Shown: positions 7,860 to 17,449 of the stretch, piece after piece
Position numbering within the stretch: the stretch's first letter is position 1
Layout: every line of letters begins with the position of its first letter
Assembly: GCF_029278605.1 (NCBI RefSeq)
Contig: NZ_CP119572.1
Span: 1,736,001 to 1,800,000, forward strand
Direction: 5' to 3'
Source of the DNA: Cupriavidus sp. WKF15
GTDB lineage: Bacteria; Pseudomonadota; Gammaproteobacteria; Burkholderiales; Burkholderiaceae
Length of the DNA stretch: 64,000 nucleotides
Translations under genes and position numbers: made by a program
Notes under the pieces: generated by a model
What the model was told of the DNA's origin: nothing
Seen by the model: the letters and a program-made list of their open reading frames with translations, nothing else
Databases searched by the model: none

Positions 7860-8972
7860 TCAAGCCAGCGCCGGATAGTCGGTGTAGCCGGCGGCCGTGC
7901 CACCGAAGAACGTGGCGGCATCCGGCGCGTTCAGCGATGCCTGGGTCTTTAGGCGGTGAGGCAGGTCGGGATTGGCAATGAACGGCCGGCCGAAGGCGAT
8001 GATGTCGGCGCGGCCGTCGGCAATTGCCTGTTCCGCGGACTGGCCATCGTATCCGCCCGCCAGCATCAGAACGCCGCGGTATGCCCCCCGCATCGCGAGG
8101 ATCATGCCGTCCCAGCGCGGATTGGCAGCCTCGTCCCTGACGGTGCCGACCATCGCCGGCTCGACCAGGTGCAGGTACGCCAGCGGCCAGTCATTGAGGC
8201 GTTGCGCGATGTAGCCAAAGGTGGCTTCCGGCGTGTCGTCGCCCATGCCCATGAAGCGCCCCATCGGCGTGAGGCGTACGCCCACGCGTTGTGCGCCGAT
8301 TTCCGCGGCCACGGCGTCCACCACCTCCAGCAGGAAGCGCGCGCGGTTTTCGATACTGCCGCCATAGGCATCGGTACGGTGGTTGCTTTCCGAGTTGATG
8401 AACTGGTCGAGCAGGTAGCCGTTGCCCGCATGGATCTCGACGCCGTCCACGCCCGCGTCGATCGCGTTGCGCGCGGCCTGCCGGTAGTCCTGCACGATCG
8501 CTGCGACCGATTCCGCGCTCAGTGCCTGCGGTGTCGGGATCTCGCTCCACACGCCGTTGCCGTCCGCGTCGACGATGAAGGTCTTGCCCGGCACGGGCAG
8601 CGCGCTCGGCGCGACGGGCAGGGCGCCGCCGGGCTGGAACGACGGGTGCGAGACGCGGCCGACATGCCAGAGCTGCAGGAAGATCCGGCCGCCTTCGGCA
8701 TGCACGGCGTCCGCCACGGCGCGCCAGCCCTCGATCTGCTCGGCGCTATGGATGCCGGGCGTCCAGGCATAGCCTTGCCCCTGCTGGGAAATCTGCGTGG
8801 CCTCGGTAATGATCAACGCTGCCGACGCACGTTGCCGGTAGTACTCCACATTCATGGCGCTGGGCACATTGCCCGGCTGGCCGGCGCGCGAGCGCGTCAG
8901 CGGCGCCATGGCCACGCGGTGGTTCAGTTGCAGGGCCCCGATCGTGATCGGTGCGAACAGATGGGATGTCAT
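7860..8972 (-). CDS. Old yellow enzyme family NADH:flavin oxidoreductase (NemA-like ene-reductase)
   Basis: FMN-dependent reductase of 370 residues in the alkene reductase/N-ethylmaleimide reductase group, reducing activated C=C bonds or nitro compounds with NAD(P)H. It forms a TIM barrel beginning FAPITIGALQLNHRVAMAPLTRSRA. The substrate-anchoring pair is intact as HAGN (His181, Asn184) followed by GYLLDQF; the proton-donor Tyr186 is also present. LQLWHVGR near residue 99 and the C-terminal YTDYPALA are typical. The ATG at 8972 fits the family start; upstream codons to 9155 overlap the MFS gene and are rejected. It lies 49 nt downstream of the MFS exporter on the same strand, which suggests a small detoxification operon. 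Confidence 0.92.
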   Translation of the reverse strand: MTSHLFAPITIGALQLNHRVAMAPLTRSRAGQPGNVPSAMNVEYYRQRASAALIITEATQISQQGQGYAWTPGIHSAEQIEGWRAVADAVHAEGGRIFLQLWHVGRVSHPSFQPGGALPVAPSALPVPGKTFIVDADGNGVWSEIPTPQALSAESVAAIVQDYRQAARNAIDAGVDGVEIHAGNGYLLDQFINSESNHRTDAYGGSIENRARFLLEVVDAVAAEIGAQRVGVRLTPMGRFMGMGDDTPEATFGYIAQRLNDWPLAYLHLVEPAMVGTVRDEAANPRWDGMILAMRGAYRGVLMLAGGYDGQSAEQAIADGRADIIAFGRPFIANPDLPHRLKTQASLNAPDAATFFGGTAAGYTDYPALA

Positions 8973-9021
8973 GACAGCGACTCCTGTTGACGGATTTCCA
9001 ATATGCACAGTCGGCACGGTC

Positions 9022-10224
9022 TCAGCGGCGCGAGGCCAGTGCCAGCGCTGCCAGCGAGACCAGGGCGAGACCACTGCCGGTGGCAACAATGCCGGACCAG
9101 CCGAGGTGCGTGTAGAGCGTGCTGGCCAGTGCCGAGCCCACCGCGCCACCGGCAAAGATGGCGGTCATGTACAGCGCGTTCAGGCGTCCGCGGCTGGCGG
9201 CATCGAGCGCGTAGATCGCACGTTGGCCGAGCACCATGTTCATCTGCACGGCAAAGTCGAGCACGATGCCGGTCAGTGCGAGCCAGTACAGGCCGCCGGC
9301 GCCGCCGGCGATTCCCGGGATAAAGCTGACGGCTGCCGCGATCATCGCAATGTATGAGGCGATGCGCGTGTGGCCCGCGTCGGCCAGGCGCCCGGCCACC
9401 GGCGCCGCGATGGCGCCCAGTGCGCCGACCAGGGCGAACACGCCGATCTGCGATTGCGACAGCCCGTACCGGCCGGCAAGCTCCAGCGGCGCGGCGGTCC
9501 AGAACAGGCTGAATGCCGCGAACAGCAGCGCCTGGTACAGCGAGCGCTGACGCAGCACGGCGAAGCGCGTGAAGAGGTGCCACAGCGACGCCAGCAGGCT
9601 GCCATAGGTGGCACGATGTTGCGGCTCGCGGCGCGGCAGTGTCGTGACGATGATCGCCACCGTAACCAGCGTCATCGCGGCGGCGATATAGAAGACGGCG
9701 CGCCAGCCGAAGAATTCGGCCATCACGCTCGACAGCGGCCGCGACAGCAGGATGCCGGACAGCAGCCCGGCCATGATCGTGCCCACGGTGCGGCCACGCA
9801 GCGCCTCGGGTGCCAGGTGCGCGGCCAGCGGGATCAGGATCTGCACACTGACGGAGCTCAGGCCCAGCAGCAGCGATACCAGCAGGAACACATGCGGCTG
9901 CGTCGACATGGCGGCACCGACCAGGCTGATGGCCGCAGCCACGCCGCTGATGGTCAGCAGGCGCCGGTTTTCATGCAGATCGGCCAGAGGCACCAGGAAG
10001 AACAGCCCGACCGCATAGCCGATCTGGGTCAGCGACACGATCACGCTGGCGCTCTGGGCGGACAGGCCGACGGCCGGAGCGATCAGCTCGATGATCGGCT
10101 GGGCGTAGTAGAGATTGGCGACCAGCACGCCGGCGCACAGCGCAAACAGGGCGACCAGTGCGCCGGACATCGGCGCGGTTGCATGGCCGGCGCCATGCAG
10201 GGTGGGGGAGGTTGTGGATTCCAT
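9022..10224 (-). CDS. MFS efflux transporter (DHA1-like, YnfM/sugar-efflux type)
   Basis: Twelve-helix inner-membrane exporter of 400 residues. The first helix begins near residue 20 (LVALFALCAGVLVANLYYAQPI). The loop 2-3 signature appears as LVPLADLHENRRLL, and helix 5 has the G-rich antiporter-like segment GTIMAGLLSGILLSRPLS. The YYAQPI motif is characteristic of the YnfM-like subgroup. Substrate is unknown. The downstream gene is an ene-reductase, so the pair could handle the same electrophilic xenobiotic. The 275 nt between this start and the giant kinase gene contain no other gene. Confidence 0.87.
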   Translation of the reverse strand: MESTTSPTLHGAGHATAPMSGALVALFALCAGVLVANLYYAQPIIELIAPAVGLSAQSASVIVSLTQIGYAVGLFFLVPLADLHENRRLLTISGVAAAISLVGAAMSTQPHVFLLVSLLLGLSSVSVQILIPLAAHLAPEALRGRTVGTIMAGLLSGILLSRPLSSVMAEFFGWRAVFYIAAAMTLVTVAIIVTTLPRREPQHRATYGSLLASLWHLFTRFAVLRQRSLYQALLFAAFSLFWTAAPLELAGRYGLSQSQIGVFALVGALGAIAAPVAGRLADAGHTRIASYIAMIAAAVSFIPGIAGGAGGLYWLALTGIVLDFAVQMNMVLGQRAIYALDAASRGRLNALYMTAIFAGGAVGSALASTLYTHLGWSGIVATGSGLALVSLAALALASRR

Positions 10225-10499
10225 GGCTTTGGGTGTCAGGTTGCGGTGTCCAAAGCTTAGGGGCCGCCAGGGGCAATTTGAATCACAGCGGCAAGCAAGT
10301 CAGCGTTGCGTGGCGCGCAACGGCTGCCATCTGAAGGGGTGGCTTTTGATTATCATTGGATAAACCAACGGCGAGCGGCGGTCACCATCGGGATAGGGGG
10401 GCGGACGCATCGGCGCAAGGGCCGGTTCCGCGCAAGGCAGCGTGATGCTGGCGCCGTGGGGATGGACTGTCGTCTCGGTGCTGGCGCTGGCGAGCTTGC

Positions 10500-13400
10500 T
10501 CAGCGCATCGGGCGTGCGTGACTGGCCGGGCCCGCGTCGCGCTCGCTGGGTATCGTGAACGCGAACATGCTGCCGTGCGGCACCAGCGGCGCGGCATGCA
10601 GCTGGCCCCTGTGCCCGCTGATGATGGACCGGCAGATAGCCAGCCCCATGCCCATGCCGTTGGCCTTGGTGGTATAGAACGGTTCGAAGAGCTGCTCACG
10701 CGTGTTCGCGCCGATGCCGATGCCGTTGTCGGCCACGCTCAGTTCCAGCGCCGTGCCGTCGACGTTGCGCGTGTTGATGTGCATGACGCGCGGGCGGTCG
10801 TCGATTTCGCTCATCGCGTCCATGGCATTGACCACCAGGTTCAGGATCACTTGCTGAAGCTGGATGCCGTCTCCGAAAGCGGTCGGGTTTTCTGCGTGCA
10901 GGGCCAGCTTGACGGCAATCTGGCGGCGCTCGATCTCGCTGCGCGAAATGACCAGGATATGCCTGACCGCATCGTGGAGATCCACCGGAGCAAGTGCCGG
11001 CGCGGCATTGCGCGTGAGCGCCTGCAGGCTGCGGATCATCTCGCCGGCACGCTGGCCTTCGCTGGCGATGGCCTCCAGGCCTTCGCGAGCGTTGGCGATG
11101 TCGGGCACAGGCCGGGCCAGCCAGCGCAGGCTGGCGCCGGCATTCGAGACAATGGACATCAGCGGCTGGTTGATCTCGTGCGCGATCGATGCGGTCAGCT
11201 GCCCGGCCGTGGTGGCGCGCGCCACCCGGGCAAGGTCGGCCTGCGCGCTGCGTACCGCGTCCTCGGCCTGGCGCCGCGCGGTGATATCGGTCACGGTGCC
11301 GAAATACTGCAGCGTGCCATCATCCGCGGGCAGCGGCTCGCCGATCGCCGCAAGGTGGCGGATCGAGCCATCGGTGCGCACGATCCGATGCTCGACGCGA
11401 ATCGGCAGCCACTGCTCGGTATGGGCCGACACCACCCGCCGTATCGTCTCCCGATCCTCCGGGTGCATGCGCGCGACGAAGTCCTCGAATGCGAATTCCT
11501 GCCGGGAGGGGTCGAGCTCGTAGATGCGCCGCAGCTCTTCAGAGCAACGGAAGCGGTCGTGGCGCAGGTCCCAGCGCCAGCTGCCCGTCTGGCTCAGCCG
11601 TTCGCCCATGGCCAGCGATGCCTCGCTGGCGCGCAGTTCGCGCTCCACCTTCTTGCGGCGTTCGTTCTCGGTAAGCAGGTCGTCGTAGAGACGGGCCGAG
11701 CGCAGCGAGATCGCGGCCTGCGCGGCAATCAGCTCCAGCAGGCGTGCCTGCTCCAGCGTAAATGCGTCGCGGACCAGGCGGTTCTCCAGGTATAGCGCGC
11801 CGATCACCTCGTTGTGGCGCAGCATCGGAATGCAGATGGCCGAACATTCGGGATGCGCCGCGAAGTAAGGGTCCCGGGCGAAGGGCAGGGCGGGCCGGCC
11901 TGCACTGGCCATGGTCGCCTGGCCGGAGCGAACCGCCGTGTTGACCATCGACAGCGGCAGCGTGCCGGTTCCCAGGCGCTCCTGCACCAGGTGCACACGT
12001 ATGCCATCCGCGCCGGTGTCCGCGCGTGCTTCCACCGATTGCCCTTCGGGCCTGATGTGAATCAGCAGCCCGCGCTGGGCAGCGGAATACTCGAGCACGA
12101 TCGTCATCAGCTTGTCGATCAGGCCGTCTAGCCGGATTTCCTCGGTCAGCGCCCGCGACGCCCTGATCACGCTTTCGGCGTCCATCGACTGTTGGCCTTC
12201 GCCAAGCGACCACGTGCGCGTCGGTGCGTGATCGACGAGATCCGGGTACTTCGCCTCCATCTGGCCGACTTTCCCGGTCGCGCCCCAGCGCCGGTAGAGA
12301 TCCCGGGCGGCGCGGCGATGGGCCATGGCCGAAGACGCCAGCCCCAGCGTGTCGCAGTGCCCGGCGGCGCGTTCGTGCGCCAGGGCCGCGATCTGCACGA
12401 AGCCCTCGGTGCTCGCCTGCGCGATGGCCGCTTCATAGCGCGACATCGCGCCCAGTGCATCGCCTTCCAGCCTGGCCACCTCGGCCTCCACCAGCAGCGC
12501 CTTGTCGGCGAAAGATGCCGGATTGGCATCGGCCCACGCACGGATCCGGCGGGCGTCGGCGCGCAGCCTCTGCCATGCCGCCTCGTCCTGTCGCGTGGCC
12601 AAGGATGCGGTGGCCAGCACGCGGCAAACGTGGAAGTCGGACTGGTGGATGTGACCCGGCGCGGACCACGCCAGCGCATCCGCCTTTTCCAGGCAGCGGG
12701 CCGCGGCCTCGGGCTGGTCGGCGAGCAGCAGCCTTGTTGCGCGATACAGCCATTGCCAGAACTCGAGCGTGGTCAGGCGTTCGGCCGCAAAGCCTTCGGC
12801 CGCGTCGCCGTCGGACTCCGGCGCTTCTCCGGCCGGCAAGCCCGCGGCCCGCAAGCCGTCGATATGGCGCTGCTGGACCTGCAGGATCAGCTCGACATCA
12901 CGAAAGCCGGCGCGGCGAACCAGCTCGAGCCCGCGCCCGATCTCGGCGCAGATGTCGTCGAGCCGGTCGCCGCGCACAAGCATGCTGGCGACGATATGGC
13001 AGCACGCATAGCACGCCGTGGTCATGTCGCCATGGGCCACGCCGGAAGCCATGGCGGCGCGCGAACATTCGATCGAGAACGACAGCGGCTGGGTCCAGAC
13101 GCTGAGCTGGTCGAGCGGCAACAGCGTGCGGGCTTCGTAAGCGGCGTAGCCATGATGAGTCACCAGCCGGTGGGCCATCTGTCCGTAGCGGAACCCGTCG
13201 GCATAGGCGCCATAGCGGTGGCAGACCATGACGCCCAGCCAGGCCAGCGACGCGGTCGACGGGGCCGACATGCCGTGGGCCAGCGTGAGCCGCAGCATCT
13301 CGCAATGGCCGAGGAACGCCAGGTGCTCGTCGGTGAAGCTCGCGGGCACCAGCAGCGCCGACAGCAGGCTCATGGCCGCCTCGGTCTGCGCATCGCGCAC

Positions 13401-16082
13401 TTCGGGCAGCGCGATCATGGCGGGCAGCCTGTCCGCGGTCAGCAGCGGGAGCAGCGACGCGTACAGCGCGTCGCAGGCGTGGGCGCCCGGGTGCGGACTC
13501 AGCGTGATGCCGAACAGGCGCAGGCTGTCGATCGCGGTCTCTACGGCCAGCGCGTTCTGGGACAGGCGCGTATGCATCTCGATCTTGAGCCGGTACACGC
13601 TGGCCTGCCGCGGCGGTCCGGCCGGCCGCTCGATCAGCTTGCCCGCCAGCGCGAGCGCATCGTCCAGGTGGCCGAGCTGGAACCAGCAGTTCGCCTGCTG
13701 TTCGAGCAAGGCGAATTCGAGCTCTTGTGAAGCCGGCTGCGGCGCGGCGGCCTGGCGCAAGAACTTCATGCCGGACTCGACGTAGCCCAGCGCTATGCCG
13801 TAGGCCGCCGCGTGCCGTGCCCGCAAGGCAGCAGCATGGAACAGCCAGGCGACGTCCAGGGCTTCGTCCGGTTCGGTGACCAGCGCCGCGGCCTGCGCCA
13901 GCAGGCCGCTGGCGCGGAAGAGAAAATCGTCGCGCTGCGCATCGCCGAGATCGTCGCGCACGCGGGCGGCCAGCAGACGGCCCGCGCGCAGGCAGAACCC
14001 GGCGCGCTCGTCTTCGGTCAGCCCGGCGTGGGCGGCTTCCTGGACACGGTCGTGCGCGAACGCGTAGGTACCGTCCTGCGCCAGCAATACCACGCCGGCG
14101 GTGCGGGCCGGCGCGAGTTGCGCATGCAGCGCGTGTTCGCCGAGGCCGAAGGTCATGCCAAGCAGCGATACCGGTGCCCGGCGTCCCAGGCAGGCCATGC
14201 CGCTGAGCAGGCGGCGCGTCGGTTGCGGCAGGCGTTCCAGGCGCTGCAGCACAAGCGCCGCCACATTGTCGGTATAGGCGCGCTCAGCGATATGCTGAAG
14301 GTCGTACTGCCAGCCCTCTGCATCAGCCGAGTACACGAGCAGGCGGTCATCGACCAGCGTCGTCAGGAACTGCGTGACGAAGAACGGATTGCCGAGCGTC
14401 TTGTGATGCACGAGCTGCGCCAGCGGTAGCAGATCCTGTTCCGATGTGCGCAGCGTTTCCGCCAGCAGGTTGGCCACGGTGGCCTCGGAGAAGTTCTTCA
14501 GTACGACGTCGTGCATCCGTACGCATTCGCGCAGGTGCTTCAGGGCTTCCGCATTGACAGACCGTGCGCTGCAGACCAGCAGCAGCGGCGAAGGCGTGCG
14601 GATGAGCCGGGCGAGCAGGTGCCGGGAGGGCGCGTCGAGCCACTGGCAGTCATCGATCAACAGGACCAGCGGGCGGTCCGCCCGCGCAAAGGCGCTCACC
14701 AGCTGGCGCATTGCGATATCGACATGGACATCAGGATCGTCGCCGGCGGCCACCGACAGCGGCGGAAAATCGCTGACCAGCAGCCGCAGCGCCGGCGCCA
14801 CCCTGCAGGCGGGCTCGCCATAGACACCCAGCGTTTGCGCCAGGCGTCGCTGCCATGCGTGTACCTCTTCCTCGGGGAGCGCCAGGATCTGGTGCACCAG
14901 TCCCTGGAAGGCCTCGGCGATCGCAACATAAGGCATGTCCTGACGGAACTGGTCCGCCTTGCCAGTGGAGCACCAGACACCCTGGCGCTGCAGGCACCTG
15001 GCGAATGCCTGCATCAACGCTGTCTTGCCAATGCCCGAGGGCCCGGTCAACGCCACGGCCATCGAGCTGTTATCGGCAATCACGCGGTCGAAGGCCGCGG
15101 ATAGCTGGTGCATCGCGTTATCGCGCGCGAACAGTCCCTCGGGCAGCTCGAGGCCCGCCGGCTGGTCGCGTTCGCCCGGCTCGAAAGGCTCGATCTGCCT
15201 CGTTTCCTGCCATGCTGTCATGCAGCGCCGGAGGTCGGCTTCGAGGCCGGCAGCGGACTGATAGCGGCGGGCCGGGCTCTTGTCGAGCAGCTTCAGAACG
15301 ATCCGGGACAGCGTTTCCGGAACCTCGGGCACGAACCTGTGGACCGGCACCGGCGCACTGGCCACGTGGCTGTGGATCCATTCCGACAGGTCGCCGGGGT
15401 TCCTGGCCGCGAGCGGCAAGCGCCCGGTCAGCATCTGGTAGAGGATCACGCCCAGAGAATACAGGTCGCTGCGGGCGTCGATGGCCTGGCGCGTGCGGCC
15501 CGTATGCTCGGGCGACATGTACGCGGGCGCCTCGCCGCCCATCGTCATCGCCAGCGCCTTGCCCCGGCCGTGGCCTGCATCGGCGTCGCGGCTCGCGTCG
15601 GACTGGCGCACGGCAAAGCCGAAATGTCCGATGCGGCAATGTCCCGCCGCGTCGGCAAACAGGCTGGCGGGCGTGATCGCGCGGTGGATCAGGCCGCTCT
15701 CGTGCATCGACCTGAGCGCGCCGGCCGCGCCGAGCGCGATCGCCAGCACGCGTGCCACCGGCTGGCGCCGGCGCAGCAGCGCCGCCACGGGCACCATCGG
15801 CCGGTCGTCGTAGAACGCGGCGATCCCGCTCCGGTAGTGAGTGATGCCGCGCGGCACCAGCGCCCAGTCATCGTGCAGCAGCGTGCGCAACGCGTACTCG
15901 TTGCGGATGCAGCGCGCGGCATCGGCTTCCACCTGGCTCGATGCCGCATGCGCGAGCAGCAACGTGTTGCCGCCTGACAGGGGAACCCCGCGCGAGAGCG
16001 CGACGATGCCATCCTGATGGATCGTTTCAAAACGATAGTCGGACAGGGCGAAGACGTTGGTGTCGCCGAAAATGTCGATCAT
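10500..16082 (-). CDS. Giant multidomain sensor kinase 1 (pseudokinase-AAA-GAF-PAS-histidine kinase)
   Basis: Cytosolic sensor histidine kinase of 1860 residues. Domains in order: Ser/Thr-kinase fold (about 20-290), AAA/NACHT-type ATPase with Walker A GPSGIGKT (347-354) and a Walker B-like LVLLIDDCQWLD, a long helical TPR-like middle (about 640-1330), GAF (about 1380-1540), PAS/PAC (about 1550-1590 onwards), HisKA with SIAHEINQPL (His1635), and HATPase with N-box LNLVVNAMDAM and G-box ADNGIGIG. The kinase fold lacks catalytic residues: the HRD motif is His-Arg-Ala (133-135) and DFG is His-Phe-Gly (153-155), so Ser/Thr phosphorylation is unlikely. The ATG at 16082 is where homology begins; no good ribosome site precedes it. 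It follows regulator RR1 by 283 nt on the same strand and is probably its partner. Confidence 0.88.
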   Translation of the reverse strand: MIDIFGDTNVFALSDYRFETIHQDGIVALSRGVPLSGGNTLLLAHAASSQVEADAARCIRNEYALRTLLHDDWALVPRGITHYRSGIAAFYDDRPMVPVAALLRRRQPVARVLAIALGAAGALRSMHESGLIHRAITPASLFADAAGHCRIGHFGFAVRQSDASRDADAGHGRGKALAMTMGGEAPAYMSPEHTGRTRQAIDARSDLYSLGVILYQMLTGRLPLAARNPGDLSEWIHSHVASAPVPVHRFVPEVPETLSRIVLKLLDKSPARRYQSAAGLEADLRRCMTAWQETRQIEPFEPGERDQPAGLELPEGLFARDNAMHQLSAAFDRVIADNSSMAVALTGPSGIGKTALMQAFARCLQRQGVWCSTGKADQFRQDMPYVAIAEAFQGLVHQILALPEEEVHAWQRRLAQTLGVYGEPACRVAPALRLLVSDFPPLSVAAGDDPDVHVDIAMRQLVSAFARADRPLVLLIDDCQWLDAPSRHLLARLIRTPSPLLLVCSARSVNAEALKHLRECVRMHDVVLKNFSEATVANLLAETLRTSEQDLLPLAQLVHHKTLGNPFFVTQFLTTLVDDRLLVYSADAEGWQYDLQHIAERAYTDNVAALVLQRLERLPQPTRRLLSGMACLGRRAPVSLLGMTFGLGEHALHAQLAPARTAGVVLLAQDGTYAFAHDRVQEAAHAGLTEDERAGFCLRAGRLLAARVRDDLGDAQRDDFLFRASGLLAQAAALVTEPDEALDVAWLFHAAALRARHAAAYGIALGYVESGMKFLRQAAAPQPASQELEFALLEQQANCWFQLGHLDDALALAGKLIERPAGPPRQASVYRLKIEMHTRLSQNALAVETAIDSLRLFGITLSPHPGAHACDALYASLLPLLTADRLPAMIALPEVRDAQTEAAMSLLSALLVPASFTDEHLAFLGHCEMLRLTLAHGMSAPSTASLAWLGVMVCHRYGAYADGFRYGQMAHRLVTHHGYAAYEARTLLPLDQLSVWTQPLSFSIECSRAAMASGVAHGDMTTACYACCHIVASMLVRGDRLDDICAEIGRGLELVRRAGFRDVELILQVQQRHIDGLRAAGLPAGEAPESDGDAAEGFAAERLTTLEFWQWLYRATRLLLADQPEAAARCLEKADALAWSAPGHIHQSDFHVCRVLATASLATRQDEAAWQRLRADARRIRAWADANPASFADKALLVEAEVARLEGDALGAMSRYEAAIAQASTEGFVQIAALAHERAAGHCDTLGLASSAMAHRRAARDLYRRWGATGKVGQMEAKYPDLVDHAPTRTWSLGEGQQSMDAESVIRASRALTEEIRLDGLIDKLMTIVLEYSAAQRGLLIHIRPEGQSVEARADTGADGIRVHLVQERLGTGTLPLSMVNTAVRSGQATMASAGRPALPFARDPYFAAHPECSAICIPMLRHNEVIGALYLENRLVRDAFTLEQARLLELIAAQAAISLRSARLYDDLLTENERRKKVERELRASEASLAMGERLSQTGSWRWDLRHDRFRCSEELRRIYELDPSRQEFAFEDFVARMHPEDRETIRRVVSAHTEQWLPIRVEHRIVRTDGSIRHLAAIGEPLPADDGTLQYFGTVTDITARRQAEDAVRSAQADLARVARATTAGQLTASIAHEINQPLMSIVSNAGASLRWLARPVPDIANAREGLEAIASEGQRAGEMIRSLQALTRNAAPALAPVDLHDAVRHILVISRSEIERRQIAVKLALHAENPTAFGDGIQLQQVILNLVVNAMDAMSEIDDRPRVMHINTRNVDGTALELSVADNGIGIGANTREQLFEPFYTTKANGMGMGLAICRSIISGHRGQLHAAPLVPHGSMFAFTIPSERDAGPASHARPMR

Positions 16083-16211
16083 TGTGGTGCGGCGCTGTGG
16101 CGTCCTTGACCGGTGGCCACGCGATGCGTCGCGTAGCCACGGCCGATGGCACGGGGATTCCAGGCTGTCCACCGTTCGAACAGCATAGTTCCCACGGGGC
16201 CTGCGCCAAAT

Positions 16212-16225
16212 AATACCGTGGTATT
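16212..16225. promoter_or_regulatory. Dyad AATACC-GT-GGTATT upstream of giant kinase 1
   Basis: Perfect 14-bp inverted repeat with a 2-nt centre, 130 nt upstream of the kinase 1 start and inside the 283-nt gap after RR1. GCGCC/GGCGC arms flank it. The 12-bp core ATACC-N2-GGTAT recurs at 17153-17164, next to RR1 and the YcaC-like gene. It is a good candidate binding site for the NarL/FixJ-type regulators of this locus. Confidence 0.55.
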
Positions 16226-16365
16226 GCCGGCGCGCAGGGCCGCGTCACGTGCGCCGGCGAAGGCACTCGGCGCGACGCCGCGCGCCTTGCCGATGGAGCG
16301 CCAGAAAGATGCGCGTGCCGTCCCGGTTCACCGTGAGAACAGGTCCGTGCCAAGTCCGGGGCCCG

Positions 16366-17037
16366 TCATGCCACCTTGCAGATGCCGATCTGCTGTGCCA
16401 TCAGCACGAGGTCGGCAAACGTGCGCGCCTTCATCTTGCGCATGGCCTGGCCGCGATGGATCTTCACGGTGACTTCGCTGATGCCGATATGGGCAGCAAT
16501 CTGTTTGTTCAGCAGGCCGGCGACGGCCAAACCCATGACCTCGGCCTCGCGCGCACTCAGCATGGCATAGCTGGCCCGGACGGCTTCGGACCGTTCCAGC
16601 GTCCGGCGGCGCAGCTTGTCTTTCTCGATCGCGGCGGACACCGCGTCGAGCAGGTCCTGTTCGCGGAACGGCTTGACGATGAAGTTCTCGGCCCCGGCCT
16701 TCATGGCGGCCACGGTCATCGGGATATCGCCATAACCGGTCATGAAGATGATCGGAACATGCACGCCCGACTGCGCCAGGCGCGACTGCAGGTCCAGCCC
16801 GCTCGGGCCGCGCAGCCGCACATCGAGCACCATGCAGCACGGCATGTCCGGGATGCCCGATGCGAGCAGCTCGGACGCCGACTCGAACAGCGCGACCTGC
16901 AGACCGACCGACCGGAACAGGCTGCTCAGCGCCTTGCGCAGCATGGCGTCGTCGTCAACCACCAGCACCATGGATTCCTCGGCCGCGCTAGCGGCCACGG
17001 GAACTGCGCTGCGCGATGTCACGGTTCTGCTATCCAT
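16366..17037 (-). CDS. FixJ/NarL-type response regulator RR1
   Basis: Two-domain response regulator of 223 residues. The receiver domain (about 23-140) has the acidic pocket VVDDD (27-30), phospho-acceptor Asp72 in MVLDVRLRGPSG, Thr in IFMTGYGD and Lys in VKPFRE. The C-terminal LuxR-type HTH (about 155-220) includes LSAREAEVMGLAVAGLLNKQIA and the recognition region ISEVTVKIHRGQAMRKMKAR. The 19 residues before the receiver are a low-complexity leader. It is encoded upstream of giant kinase 1 on the same strand and divergent from the YcaC-like hydrolase at 17450, which is its most likely target. It is strongly similar to RR2 (31327-31989), with an identical recognition region. Confidence 0.92.
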   Translation of the reverse strand: MDSRTVTSRSAVPVAASAAEESMVLVVDDDAMLRKALSSLFRSVGLQVALFESASELLASGIPDMPCCMVLDVRLRGPSGLDLQSRLAQSGVHVPIIFMTGYGDIPMTVAAMKAGAENFIVKPFREQDLLDAVSAAIEKDKLRRRTLERSEAVRASYAMLSAREAEVMGLAVAGLLNKQIAAHIGISEVTVKIHRGQAMRKMKARTFADLVLMAQQIGICKVA

Positions 17038-17145
17038 TCCTGATCCACTGTTGCTGCCTGGTCCCGCCGCGCGTCGCGCCAGCAGGGACCTGCCCCGTCA
17101 CGGCTGCACTACGTTGGTGCATTGAAACACAGAGCCCGCAAGCTT

Positions 17146-17171
17146 GCCACCCATACCAAGGTATTAGTGGC
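17146..17171. promoter_or_regulatory. 26-bp nested dyad between RR1 and YcaC-like hydrolase 1
   Basis: Core ATACCAAGGTAT (17153-17164) is a perfect palindrome. GCCAC (17146-17150) and GTGGC (17167-17171) form outer arms with the same centre at 17158.5. The core matches the site at 16213-16224 except for the 2-nt spacer. It lies 108 nt upstream of RR1 and about 280 nt upstream of the hydrolase start, consistent with regulator autocontrol and control of the divergent gene. The rest of the 412-nt gap (17038-17449) holds no gene; an AAGGAA ribosome site lies at 17434-17439. Confidence 0.55.
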
Positions 17172-17449
17172 GATTCGACTGGCCTGGCACGATCATCCGC
17201 GCATGCAAGCCCGGCCCATGTTGGCGGGCAGCTTCGAAGTGTCGGCACTGCGCGACGACACGCATGGTTCGGACAAGTAATACGAAGAGCTGATGGCCTG
17301 GCGGCCAATGGAGGTCTAGTCTTGGCTCGGACCGCATCGCGCCGATACCGCCGAAGGAAAGGCCCGGCGAGATACGAGCCACGCGGGCGGCGCGGCAGCA
17401 TGCCGCGCCGCCCGCGCATCGCCCTCAACCGTTTCAAGGAATCACGATC

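Noticed and set aside
12192..13730. 512-residue plus-strand open frame
   Set aside because: Antisense to the helical middle of giant kinase 1; no recognisable domain.
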